From Winogradskyella litoriviva (GTDB lineage Bacteria; Bacteroidota; Bacteroidia; Flavobacteriales; Flavobacteriaceae), in contig NZ_JABRWQ010000002.1 in NCBI RefSeq assembly GCF_013249065.1, positions 124,001 to 188,000 of the forward strand: a stretch of DNA of 64,000 nt, in the 5' to 3' direction. Position numbers and translations under genes: made by a program. The notes under the pieces were generated by a model, which was given only the letters and a program-made list of their open reading frames with translations, did no database searches and was not told the origin of the DNA. Shown here one piece after another: positions 25,756 to 34,218 of this stretch (position 1 is its first letter; each line of letters opens with the position of its first letter).

Positions 25756-26565
25756 TTGAAAATTAATGATATTAAGGAACTGTCCATTCAAATTAGTTTG
25801 AATGGGCTTTCTTTTTGTATACTAAATAGAACTGCAAACGAAGTTACATTTCTTAAAACTATCGACTTTGAGCAAAAACAAATGCCAGATGCAGTACTTA
25901 ATCACCTAAAAGAAGAATTAAGTAGCAATCCTGCTTTCTCCGAAGATTTTAATGAAGTTTTAGTTATTCACCAAAATGAATTATCGACTTTAGTACCAGA
26001 AGAACTTTATAACAAAGAAAATAAAGTAGATTATTTAAAGTTCAATTCAAAAATTCTTAGAAACGATTTTATAACTGAAGATTATATTTCAATAAATAAA
26101 AGCATTAATGTTTATGTACCTTACGTAAATATTAATAATTATATATTTGACACCTTTGGAGAATTTGTCTATAAACACTCCTCGAGTATACTAATTGATT
26201 CACTTATTCAAAACCCTGAATCTACAACAGAAGAACCAACCGTTTACGTTAATGTAAACAAAAACACAATTGAACTTTTAGTTATTGACAAAGGTAAACT
26301 GCAGCTTTTTAATGTATTTGAATACTATAGTAAAGAAGACTTTATTTATTACGTTTTATTTGTTTTTGAACAATTGAAACTAGATGTTGAAAAGTCTCAT
26401 GTTTTATTAAGCGGCAACATTGTTATTGGTGATGAAAACTTTGTAATGCTTTATCTTTATATTAGACACGTCACTTTTATAGAAAAGTCCTATGCGTTTA
26501 ATATTGTAGCAAATACAAATAGACGCTATTTACACCAACATTTTGTAATCTTAAATTCCTTTTAA
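25756..26565 (+). CDS. DUF3822 family protein
   Basis: 269 aa from the TTG at 25756, one base after the previous stop; an ATG at 25687 in the same frame would overlap the previous gene by 68 bases with an unlikely N-terminus (MLVLWMKYSQK). The start KINDIKELSIQISLNGLSFCILN and the pattern of an ASKHA/FtsA-like fold (INVYVPYVNINNYIFDTFGEF, VYVNVNKNTIELLVIDKGKLQLFNVF) fit DUF3822. The family is almost always next to rsmD, as here, where the stop and the rsmD ATG overlap by one base. Function unknown. Confidence 0.85.
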   Translation: MKINDIKELSIQISLNGLSFCILNRTANEVTFLKTIDFEQKQMPDAVLNHLKEELSSNPAFSEDFNEVLVIHQNELSTLVPEELYNKENKVDYLKFNSKILRNDFITEDYISINKSINVYVPYVNINNYIFDTFGEFVYKHSSSILIDSLIQNPESTTEEPTVYVNVNKNTIELLVIDKGKLQLFNVFEYYSKEDFIYYVLFVFEQLKLDVEKSHVLLSGNIVIGDENFVMLYLYIRHVTFIEKSYAFNIVANTNRRYLHQHFVILNSF

Positions 26566-27098
26566 TGCGCATTATATCGGGTTTGTTTAAAGGCAGACGC
26601 ATCACAGCTCCAAAAAAATTACCTGTAAGACCAACTACAGATATGGCAAAAGAAGGGCTTTTTAATATTTTAAACAATCGCTATTATTTTGATGATATTT
26701 CGGTATTAGATTTGTTTTCTGGTACAGGTAATATTAGTTATGAGTTTGCCTCAAGAGGCACAGAACATATAACAGCTGTAGATGCTCATTATGGTTGCAT
26801 AAAATTTATAAATGAAACTGCAGATGCATTTGAAATGAACATTAATACCATTAAGAGTGATGTATTTAAATTTTTAGAAAAATCAAAACAAAAACATACT
26901 ATAATATTTGCAGATCCGCCTTACGATTTTGACGTGGAAGCCTTTTCAAAAATACCAGAATTAGTATTTAAAAATGAATTATTAGAAGACGAAGGTTTGT
27001 TAATTGTAGAACATTCTAAACATACTGATTTAAGTCAATTAGATCATTACTCCTACTCTAAAAGTTATGGCGGTAATATGTTTAGTTTTTTTGAATAA
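26565..27098 (+). CDS. rsmD: 16S rRNA (guanine(966)-N(2))-methyltransferase
   Basis: 177 aa. Typical start MRIISGLFKGRRITAPKKLPVRPTTDMAKEGLFNIL, SAM-binding VLDLFSGTGNISYEFASRG (48-65), and catalytic DPPY at 117-120. It methylates N2 of G966 in helix 31 of 16S rRNA. Overlaps the DUF3822 stop by one base (TAATG), so translation is coupled. Confidence 0.93.
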   Translation: MRIISGLFKGRRITAPKKLPVRPTTDMAKEGLFNILNNRYYFDDISVLDLFSGTGNISYEFASRGTEHITAVDAHYGCIKFINETADAFEMNINTIKSDVFKFLEKSKQKHTIIFADPPYDFDVEAFSKIPELVFKNELLEDEGLLIVEHSKHTDLSQLDHYSYSKSYGGNMFSFFE

Positions 27099-27173
27099 AA
27101 CTAAATTCCTTATTGCTGTCTTTTTATCAATTATTACCACACTGATTTCCTAAAAAACCTTATAAAAAACATA

Positions 27174-27196
27174 GCTCCATGCAAAACATGGAGCTT
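27174..27196. terminator. Bidirectional stem-loop between rsmD and rnpB
   Basis: AGCTCCATG and CATGGAGCT pair around a short AAAA-type loop. On the minus strand it is followed by ATGTTTTTTATA, fitting a terminator for rnpB; on the plus strand TTGTTTAG follows, which could end the rsmD message. Confidence 0.7.
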
Positions 27197-27207
27197 GTTT
27201 AGTAAAG

Positions 27208-27534
27208 TAAATCTATAAGCCGAATTCTGTACTTTTCTTTTTTAAGAATTATATTCTTAAAAAAAAAAGCCCTTATCATTTATCTGCGTTTACTGTTACC
27301 AGCAAACTTTAGCTGCCTACCCTCTAGCATCGCGCGTGCACGCTCAAACACTAGTTTACATGACATTGCACCACATAGAGTTTACCTGGTTTCACTACAG
27401 CATTACCTGTACATACTTTCTGTTGCACTTTTCCTCACCTTTCGATGGATGGCTGTTAGCCACTATGATTGCACTATGGTGTTCGGACTTTCCTACCCTA
27501 AATAAATTTAGAATCGATAAGGCGATCTACTTGG
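27208..27534 (-). ncRNA. rnpB: RNase P RNA
   Basis: Bacterial type A RNase P RNA, the catalytic part of RNase P, which cuts 5' leaders from pre-tRNA. On the minus strand, in order: AGGAAAGTCCGAACACC (near 27479-27495), the GAGGAAAAGTGCAACAGAAA region (near 27420), the P10-12 region with GGTAAACTC, AGAGGGTAGGCAGCTAA (P15 region) and the 3' end ACAGAATTCGGCTTATAGA (27212-27230). An AT-only hairpin (27238-27264) lies near the 3' end. Ends are estimated from the conserved core and from the -7 box just upstream; each may be off by about 10 bases. Confidence 0.93.
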
Positions 27535-27537
27535 CTG

Positions 27538-27545
27538 CAAAAGTA
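27538..27545 (-). promoter_or_regulatory. Putative -7 element of rnpB
   Basis: The minus strand reads TACTTTTG, the same box as in the rpsA promoter at 60928-60935. It is followed within a few bases by the expected 5' end of the RNA. No TTG is found 19 bases upstream. Confidence 0.5.
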
Positions 27546-27609
27546 CATAAATTGTTAATAACTCATACTAATTTTAACCTCTTACCATCCGCTATTTAAA
27601 GCTTATTCT

Positions 27610-27617
27610 TAAATTTG
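27610..27617 (+). promoter_or_regulatory. Putative -7 element of dnaX
   Basis: TAAATTTG matches TAnnTTTG, 61 bases before the TTG start of dnaX. The -33 position is not a clear TTG. Confidence 0.35.
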
Positions 27618-27678
27618 TAATTAAGTATATTATTTTTATTCAATAGCATCGAAAGGTGTAAAAACTAATTTATAAAAT

Positions 27679-29397
27679 TTGGAACACTTTGTAGTATCGG
27701 CTCGCAAATACAGACCACAAACCTTTAAGGATGTTGTAGGGCAGCAAGCTATTACAAATACGTTACTAAACGCTATAGAAAGTAACCACTTAGCCCAAGC
27801 TTTATTATTTACAGGTCCTAGAGGTGTTGGTAAAACAACATGTGCTCGTATTTTGGCAAAAATGATAAATAGTGATGGCGACACTAAAGAAGATGAGGAT
27901 TTTGCATTTAATATCTTTGAACTAGATGCAGCTTCTAACAATTCTGTCGATGACATAAGAAGTTTAACGGATCAAGTTAGAATACCACCACAAGTAGGTA
28001 AATACAAGGTATATATAATTGATGAGGTCCATATGTTATCTCAGGCCGCTTTTAATGCTTTTTTAAAAACCTTAGAAGAGCCGCCAAAACATTGTATTTT
28101 TATATTAGCAACTACGGAAAAGCATAAAATAATTCCTACCATTTTATCGCGTTGTCAAATATTTGATTTTAAACGTATAACAGTTTCTGATGCTAAAGAA
28201 TACCTAAAATATATAGCAAACGAACAAGGTATAACTGCAGAAGATGATGCATTACACATAATTGCGCAAAAAGCTGATGGAGCTATGCGAGATGCACTAT
28301 CTATATTTGATCGTGTTGTTAGTTTTTCTGGAAAAAATTTAACAAGACAGGCCGTTACAGAAAATTTAAATGTCCTTGATTACGAAACGTACTTTACAAG
28401 TACAGATTTAATTTTAGAAAATAAAATACCAGATTTGTTAATACAATTTAATAGTATCTTATCTAAAGGGTTTGATGGACACCATTACATTGCAGGCTTA
28501 GCATCTCACTTTAGAGACTTAATGGTTTGTAAGAATCCTTCAACCATTCCTTTGCTAGAAGTTGGTGAAGATACAAGTATTAAATATCAAGATCAATCGC
28601 AAAAAACAACGCACACCTTTCTTATGGAAGGAATTCGACTCGCTAATGACTGTGATTTAAAATACAAGTCTAGCAAAAATCAACGCTTATTAGTTGAGTT
28701 AACACTAATGCAACTTGCCTCTATCACTTTTGATGGAGAAAAAAAAAATCTTAAGCACTACATAATTCCGCCTTCTTATTTTAAGGCAAGAGGAATTACA
28801 CCTATTCCTGTTAAAAAACCTAAAACAGAAGATAAAACATTTGAAAACAAAACTGAAGCTATAATTACTAAAGAAAAGGTTTCAGCCGAAGTAGAACCTA
28901 TAATAAATATCCCAAAAATATCTATAAATAAACCAAAATCATCAACCTCTGGTTTATCACTAAAAAGCATAAGAGAAAAGAAAGAACATCAGCTACGCCA
29001 AATGGATGTAGTTATTGATGAAGAAGATCTACCTAAAGAACCTGTTACTCAAGAGGCTTTAGATCAAGCATGGGAGATTTATACAAAGAAAATGGATCAA
29101 AAGGGTGAGAAAATTATGGCTTCAATTCTACAAATGGACCAACCAAAATTAAAAGGAACAACCATCCATCTTACCTATTCTAATAATACTAATAAAATAG
29201 AATTAGAACGTGCAGAGTTTCCATTAATGGCTTTTTTAAAAAAGAAATTACTTAATTATGACCTAAAATTAAGTATAACTGTTAATGAAGAAATAGCAAA
29301 AAAATATGCGTTTACACCTTTAGAAAAATACGAAAAACTAAAAGAAAAAAATCCTAATATTGAGATTTTAAGACAAACTTTTGGATTAGATATATAA
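27679..29397 (+). CDS. dnaX: DNA polymerase III gamma/tau subunit
   Basis: 572 aa clamp-loader ATPase. The start is a TTG (stop TAA six bases before it in frame; no ATG upstream), giving MEHFVVSARKYRPQTFKDVVGQ, the usual N-terminus. Walker A GPRGVGKT at 46-53, Walker B IIDEVHML 113-120, SRC sensor motif. The Cys4 zinc module normally found between Walker A and the ELDAASN block is absent; a short acidic stretch (SDGDTKEDED, 65-74) replaces it. Domain III ends near 355, followed by a charged linker and a tau-like C-domain (about 445-572). An A10 tract (28739-28748) at codons 354-357 could produce a 358- or 361-residue gamma-like form by slippage. Confidence 0.95.
   Translation: MEHFVVSARKYRPQTFKDVVGQQAITNTLLNAIESNHLAQALLFTGPRGVGKTTCARILAKMINSDGDTKEDEDFAFNIFELDAASNNSVDDIRSLTDQVRIPPQVGKYKVYIIDEVHMLSQAAFNAFLKTLEEPPKHCIFILATTEKHKIIPTILSRCQIFDFKRITVSDAKEYLKYIANEQGITAEDDALHIIAQKADGAMRDALSIFDRVVSFSGKNLTRQAVTENLNVLDYETYFTSTDLILENKIPDLLIQFNSILSKGFDGHHYIAGLASHFRDLMVCKNPSTIPLLEVGEDTSIKYQDQSQKTTHTFLMEGIRLANDCDLKYKSSKNQRLLVELTLMQLASITFDGEKKNLKHYIIPPSYFKARGITPIPVKKPKTEDKTFENKTEAIITKEKVSAEVEPIINIPKISINKPKSSTSGLSLKSIREKKEHQLRQMDVVIDEEDLPKEPVTQEALDQAWEIYTKKMDQKGEKIMASILQMDQPKLKGTTIHLTYSNNTNKIELERAEFPLMAFLKKKLLNYDLKLSITVNEEIAKKYAFTPLEKYEKLKEKNPNIEILRQTFGLDI
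28739..28748 (+). promoter_or_regulatory. A10 tract in dnaX, candidate slippage site
   Basis: Ten consecutive A at the boundary between the collar domain and the linker. With one A lost, the frame reads I-L-S-T-T then TAA (361 residues); with one A gained, it reads K-S then TAA (358 residues). The same logic, RNA polymerase slippage on an A-run, makes gamma in Thermus thermophilus (established). Confidence 0.4.
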
Positions 29398-29403
29398 TTT
29401 ATT

Positions 29404-29988
29404 ATGAAACATTTATTTCTAATTTTAGTACTATCATCAATTATTTTTGCCAGCTGCGAAGGTAAAAAGACCCAAAGTGAGGCTTTATTAGATAGTATTG
29501 AAGATTTCAAAAAAACAGTAAATTTAGAAAGCAATGTTTATATACCAGAAACATACATAGAACATGAAGTAGATACGATTATGAGTAATGGATATCATGT
29601 AAAAATTAAGACTTATTCTGATATGTCTAATGCAGTCCGCTTTTCTAAAATAAAAGATACCATTAACTACCAGACGTATTATAGAAATTTTAAGTTTGAT
29701 ATTAGTGTCGCAAAAGACGATAAAGAAATTTATAATGAAAGCTTTGATAAGCAAAAAATAAATAAGGTGTTTAATTACAAAACTGATTTAGAGTATAACT
29801 CAGATTTATACAATTTTGATAAATTGGCAATATTAAAAGCGATTAATGTAAATGATGACCCTTCTTATATAAATATGGTATTAATTGATATTATGTATGC
29901 TATACCTGAGTCTAATAGATTAGCGTCTCATAAATTATTCATTAATGACAAAGGAAAATTAAATATTGTACAAGTTGAAGTAAAATAA
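29404..29988 (+). CDS. Predicted lipoprotein, unknown function
   Basis: 194 aa with a lipoprotein signal (LSSIIFASCEGK, Cys18). The rest is hydrophilic and strand-rich (YHVKIKTYSDMSN, YRNFKFDISVAKDDKEIY) without a recognised family; the last part AILKAINVNDDPSYINMVLIDIMYAI looks globular. It sits 6 bases after dnaX and 2 bases before miaE, so all three may be on one message. Confidence 0.72.
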   Translation: MKHLFLILVLSSIIFASCEGKKTQSEALLDSIEDFKKTVNLESNVYIPETYIEHEVDTIMSNGYHVKIKTYSDMSNAVRFSKIKDTINYQTYYRNFKFDISVAKDDKEIYNESFDKQKINKVFNYKTDLEYNSDLYNFDKLAILKAINVNDDPSYINMVLIDIMYAIPESNRLASHKLFINDKGKLNIVQVEVK

Positions 29989-29990
29989 TT

Positions 29991-30572
29991 ATGTTAGGAC
30001 TAAAATTACCAACCGATCCAAGATGGGTTAATATTGTAGAAAAAAATATTGAAGAAATTTTAACGGACCATGCGTACTGTGAGCAAAAGGCAGCCAGTAC
30101 AGCAATTTCGTTAATTGTAGGATTTCCTGAATACACGGAACTTGTTCAAGAAATGATTGATTTGGTTGAAGAAGAAATGAGCCATTTTAAAATGGTACAT
30201 GATAAAATCCTAGAAAAAGGCTGGACACTTGGTAGAGATCGTAAGGATGATTACGTCATTGCGCTTTTAAAATTTTTTCCAAAAGGCGGAAGCCGAACAA
30301 CTCAATTAGTACACAGGTTATTATACGCGGCTTTAATAGAAGCTAGAAGTTGTGAACGCTTTAGATTACTTTCTGAAGAATTAGAGGACAAAAAACTTGC
30401 TAAATTCTATAGAAAACTAATGATTAGTGAAGCAGGACATTACACTATGTTTCTAAATTTTGCAAGAAAATATGGTGATAGAAAAGAAGTAGATGAAAAG
30501 TGGGAAAAACTACTTACATATGAAGCAGAGATTATGATTGACTTAGGAAATAAGGAAACTATACACGGTTAA
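29991..30572 (+). CDS. miaE: tRNA 2-methylthio-N6-isopentenyladenosine(37) hydroxylase
   Basis: 193 aa di-iron ferritin-like enzyme that hydroxylates ms2i6A37 of tRNA. Candidate metal ligands: Glu31, Glu62 and His65 (EEEMSHF), Glu117 (IEARSCERF), Glu147 and His150 (SEAGHY), the E...ExxH...E...ExxH pattern of the family. Blocks LGRDRKDDYV, FPKGGSRTTQLVHRLLYAALIEARSCERF match MiaE. Oxygen-dependent, which fits an aerobic organism. Followed by a strong terminator. Confidence 0.92.
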   Translation: MLGLKLPTDPRWVNIVEKNIEEILTDHAYCEQKAASTAISLIVGFPEYTELVQEMIDLVEEEMSHFKMVHDKILEKGWTLGRDRKDDYVIALLKFFPKGGSRTTQLVHRLLYAALIEARSCERFRLLSEELEDKKLAKFYRKLMISEAGHYTMFLNFARKYGDRKEVDEKWEKLLTYEAEIMIDLGNKETIHG

Positions 30573-30575
30573 ATA

Positions 30576-30609
30576 AAAAAAGCCTTAACTTTTAAAGTTA
30601 AGGCTTTTT
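30576..30609. terminator. Bidirectional intrinsic terminator
   Basis: AAAAAGCCTTAACTTT and AAAGTTAAGGCTTTTT form a near-perfect stem with A- and T-tracts on its flanks. It lies between miaE (plus) and the convergent outer-membrane protein gene (minus) and can serve both. Confidence 0.85.
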
Positions 30610-30627
30610 AAATATTTTTTAATGCTG

Positions 30628-31158
30628 TTAAAGTTTCATTCCAAACCCAAATTGCAATACCGTGTTTTTAGCTTCCAAATTGGCAAAGTCTTCTTCTAAA
30701 ACATTTAATAATCCATAAGACGCTCTTGCATCAATAAAAAACTCATCAGTTAACATAAATTCTAGGCCAACTACTCCAGAGAAGGCAAATGTTGAAAACC
30801 CATCATTTTCCTTCCAAGTTTTTAAACTCATTTGTGGTCCTACAAGAAATGCAAAACGCTCAGCTAAAGAAATATTTAAAAGAATTGGCAAATGCAAATA
30901 ATCTGCTCTAAGCTCTTGTGCTTTAGCACCTTCTGCAGACCATTGCAACTCCGTTCTTAAAGCAATTTTATCATTAAATTCAAAATCTACAAATCCTGCA
31001 AACGCAAAACCATTTCGGTGTTTGTTTTCAAAATCTGCATCAGGTTTATAGTCTAAATTAGAAATATTTAAAGCACCTCTTACACCATAAATTATGTCTT
31101 GAGAAAACCCAACACTAGTGAATGACACCAACATTAAAACAAGTAAATATTTTTTCAT
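30628..31158 (-). CDS. PorT-family-like outer-membrane beta-barrel protein
   Basis: 176 aa with a signal peptide (1-19, ending GFSQD). Mature strands such as YGVRGALNISNLDY, GFAFAGFVDFEFNDKIALRTELQWS, YLHLPILLNISL, FAFLVGPQMSL and the C-terminal TVLQFGFGMKL fit an eight-strand OmpW/PorT-like barrel. No motif for enzymatic activity. A CCGACAAACTACAT-like motif about 65 bases upstream recurs before the CAP lipoprotein gene at 54546. Confidence 0.8.
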   Translation of the reverse strand: MKKYLLVLMLVSFTSVGFSQDIIYGVRGALNISNLDYKPDADFENKHRNGFAFAGFVDFEFNDKIALRTELQWSAEGAKAQELRADYLHLPILLNISLAERFAFLVGPQMSLKTWKENDGFSTFAFSGVVGLEFMLTDEFFIDARASYGLLNVLEEDFANLEAKNTVLQFGFGMKL

Positions 31159-31255
31159 AAGTAAGTTTTAGAGATAGCTAAGATAAATTAAATTATAGAT
31201 TTAAAATAGAACATACCGAAAAATCCGACAAACTACATAGTTGTGATTATTTTAA

Positions 31256-32161
31256 TTAAACAATTACACTAGAAACGGTTTCATAATACATACTTTTTAT
31301 TATACCATCTGAAAGCCCAATTTTTGGAACATAAATATCCTTAGCACCACTCCATTTCATTGCAGAAAGATAAATCCTAGTTGCAGGTATTATAACATCT
31401 GCTCTATCTTGGTTTAAATTTAATTTTGTAATCCTTTCTTCGTAAGAATAATTTTGAAGCATTTTATAATAGCTGGTGAGATAAAAATACGTTAATGGTT
31501 TACCAATGTCTTTTCCAGAGATTTTAAAAATCTTATTAATGTTTCCACCAGAACCTATTAATTCAATTTTATCATATTTTTTAGTATTTTCTTTAATCCA
31601 ACTTTCTAATTCTTGCCAAGTTTCATTTTTCACTATATCATTTAACAATCTTACCGTACCAATTTTAAAAGATCTAGACAGTTTTTTATCACCATTATGA
31701 ATTATTGAAAACTCCGTACTTCCTCCTCCAACATCTACATATAAATAAGTTTTATTTGGATTTATAAACGATTGCAAATCTGTAGCAGCTATGATTGCTG
31801 CTTCTTCTTCACCGTCAATAATTTCAATATTAATTCCACAAGATTCAAATATTTTTTTTGTTAAAGGCTCACTGTTTTTTGCTTCTCGCATTGCAGATGT
31901 TGCACAAGCTTTATACCTCACAACACCATGAGACTTCATTATTAAGCTAAATGCCATCATGGTATCTAACATTCTATCTTGGTTATATTGAGATATTTCA
32001 CCCTTTAAAAAAACATCTGCACCTAATCTAATTGGTACACGTACGAGCGAGTTTTTTTTAAAAATAACAGGTTCATCTTCTTGCTCTATTATATTTGAAA
32101 TTAATAGTCTCACTGCATTTGACCCAATATCAATGGCTGCGTATTTCTGTATCTTCAGCAT
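31256..32161 (-). CDS. ppx: Exopolyphosphatase/GppA-family phosphatase (short form)
   Basis: 301 aa, only the actin-like core of the Ppx/GppA family (E. coli Ppx has about 510 aa). The phosphate-binding start AAIDIGSNAVRLLI (9-22), the catalytic Glu region ATSAMREAKNS and IIDGEEEAAII, and the second P-loop VDVGGGSTEFSI (142-153) are intact. It starts 2 bases after ppk1, so the two are cotranscribed; it would degrade polyphosphate or hydrolyse pppGpp. Confidence 0.88.
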   Translation of the reverse strand: MLKIQKYAAIDIGSNAVRLLISNIIEQEDEPVIFKKNSLVRVPIRLGADVFLKGEISQYNQDRMLDTMMAFSLIMKSHGVVRYKACATSAMREAKNSEPLTKKIFESCGINIEIIDGEEEAAIIAATDLQSFINPNKTYLYVDVGGGSTEFSIIHNGDKKLSRSFKIGTVRLLNDIVKNETWQELESWIKENTKKYDKIELIGSGGNINKIFKISGKDIGKPLTYFYLTSYYKMLQNYSYEERITKLNLNQDRADVIIPATRIYLSAMKWSGAKDIYVPKIGLSDGIIKSMYYETVSSVIV

Positions 32162-32163
32162 AT

Positions 32164-34218
32164 TTATCCTTCTAATTTATTCAAATAATACTTATAAGTA
32201 TCAAATTGTGCTCTTACTTTTGGCTTATTATTTCTTCGGTAATTATTATCTTGATTATCATTTATTATCCTTGCTTTTACATTATCATTCCAACAAATAT
32301 CATACAAATGCTGAAGCTCTGTCTTTATATCTTCATCATATATTGGGCAACTCACTTCTACTCTATTATAAATATTACGTGTCATCCAATCTGCAGAGGA
32401 AATGTATATTTTAGGGTCTTCTTGATTAGAAAAAATATATAATCTTGTATGTTCTAAAAATTTATCTATAATACTGATAATTTCAATATTTTCACTCATT
32501 CCTTTTATACCTGGAACCAAACAACATAGCCCTCTAATTATCATTTGTATTTTTACACCTGCTCTACTAGCTTCGTACAACTTATCTATCATTTTATAGC
32601 TACTTATGCTATTCATTTTTAATTTAATGTAAGCAGATTTTCCCTTTTTTGCACTTTCGATTTCATTGTCAATTAATGCAAATATTTTAGATTTTGTATA
32701 ATGAGGTGAGGTGATAATATGTTTATATCTATTTACTTTATAATGAACTTCTAAAAAACTGAATACTTTATAAATGTCTTTTAAAATTTTTGCATTTGCT
32801 GTTAACAAGGTAAAATCGGTATATATTTTAGCTGTAGACTCATTAAAGTTTCCGGTACTAATAAAACCATAACGTACCAATTTTTCATTTTCTTCGCGCT
32901 CAATTACACACATTTTAGAATGTACTTTTAAGCCTGTAACACCAAATAACATAGTTACACCTTCGTCTTGCATTTGCTCAGCATAATTGATATTTGCTTC
33001 TTCATCAAAACGTGCTCTCAACTCAATAGATACTGTAACTTTTTTTCCGTTTTTAGCAGCATTTATTAAAGAACTGGCTACATGAGAAATTTGTGCTAAT
33101 CTATATATAGTAATTTTTATAGTTTTTACCTTTGGATCTAATGCTGCTTCTCTTAAAAACTTTACGATGTAAGAAAACGTGTGATAAGGTGTATAAATTA
33201 AATAATCTTTTTTTGCTATTGTATTAAAGATACTATCTTCTAAACTTAATCCTTTAACGGGTAAAGGTTGAATTTTACTATAAAGTAAATCAGTTCTTCC
33301 TAAACTAGGAAAACTCATATAATCGCGACGATTATGATAACGACCTCCAGGAATGATACTTTCTTTCTCATCAATTCCCATTCTTTTTAATAAGAAATTT
33401 AGTGTTTCTTTCTCTATACTTTTGTCATAAACAAAACGCACAGGCACTCCACTTTGCCTTTCTTTTACACTCTCTGTTAACTTAGCTATAAAACTTTTAC
33501 TTAAATCACTATCAAAATCTAATTCTCCATCTCTAGTAATTTTTATCATATGAGCACTAATGGTATCATAACTAAAAATGTTAAATATATCATCTAAACA
33601 ATATCTTAGAATATCATCTAACATTATTATATAGTTATTATCACCTTTATTTGGTAAAACTACAAAGCGATCCATTGTGGCCGATATTTCAATTAAAGCA
33701 AACTGATCTCTTGCATTTGAGCTACTCATCCTTACAGTTAGATAAGCCGAAATATCTTTTAGCTCTGGCAGATCAATATCTTCATTTAGCATTATAACTA
33801 CCAATGCAGGACTAATTTCTTGATAAAAATAGTTCTTGATAAAATCATGATGATCATTATCAATTTGTGATTCATTTATAATGTAGATATTCTGTTGTTG
33901 TAATTCTGATTCTATTTCATCTAAAATTTCGAGACTATAGCTTTGTTGTTCTATAACGATTTCTGTGATTTTTCCTAATAAATCTCCTGCCTTAATGCCT
34001 CCTAATTCAGTTTTACCACCTTTACCTGCTTCATAAATTCGCTTAACAGTAGCATATCTAACCTTAAAAAATTCGTCTAAATTATTAGAAAAAATACCTA
34101 AAAAACGTAATCGTTCTATTAAGGGTACTTCTGTATCTGCTGCCTCTTGTAATACACGTTCATTAAATTTTAACCAACTTAACTCTCTATTTATATATAT
34201 GTTTTTCTCTTTTGTCAT
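32164..34218 (-). CDS. ppk1: Polyphosphate kinase 1
   Basis: 684 aa from the ATG at 34218, which overlaps the sixA stop as ATGA; a longer frame from 34278 would intrude 60 bases into sixA and adds only basic residues. Start NIYINRELSWLKFNERVLQEA is the classic Ppk1 N-domain. Catalytic His433 is in GLKVHSKMC, and the second site lies near residue 590 (ISSADWMTRNIYNRVE). It makes polyphosphate from ATP reversibly. Confidence 0.95.
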   Translation of the reverse strand: MTKEKNIYINRELSWLKFNERVLQEAADTEVPLIERLRFLGIFSNNLDEFFKVRYATVKRIYEAGKGGKTELGGIKAGDLLGKITEIVIEQQSYSLEILDEIESELQQQNIYIINESQIDNDHHDFIKNYFYQEISPALVVIMLNEDIDLPELKDISAYLTVRMSSSNARDQFALIEISATMDRFVVLPNKGDNNYIIMLDDILRYCLDDIFNIFSYDTISAHMIKITRDGELDFDSDLSKSFIAKLTESVKERQSGVPVRFVYDKSIEKETLNFLLKRMGIDEKESIIPGGRYHNRRDYMSFPSLGRTDLLYSKIQPLPVKGLSLEDSIFNTIAKKDYLIYTPYHTFSYIVKFLREAALDPKVKTIKITIYRLAQISHVASSLINAAKNGKKVTVSIELRARFDEEANINYAEQMQDEGVTMLFGVTGLKVHSKMCVIEREENEKLVRYGFISTGNFNESTAKIYTDFTLLTANAKILKDIYKVFSFLEVHYKVNRYKHIITSPHYTKSKIFALIDNEIESAKKGKSAYIKLKMNSISSYKMIDKLYEASRAGVKIQMIIRGLCCLVPGIKGMSENIEIISIIDKFLEHTRLYIFSNQEDPKIYISSADWMTRNIYNRVEVSCPIYDEDIKTELQHLYDICWNDNVKARIINDNQDNNYRRNNKPKVRAQFDTYKYYLNKLEG

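Noticed and set aside
27336..27599. Plus-strand open frame of 87 codons
   Set aside because: It lies antisense to the RNase P RNA and has no plausible protein features; the conserved P-RNA core explains the sequence.
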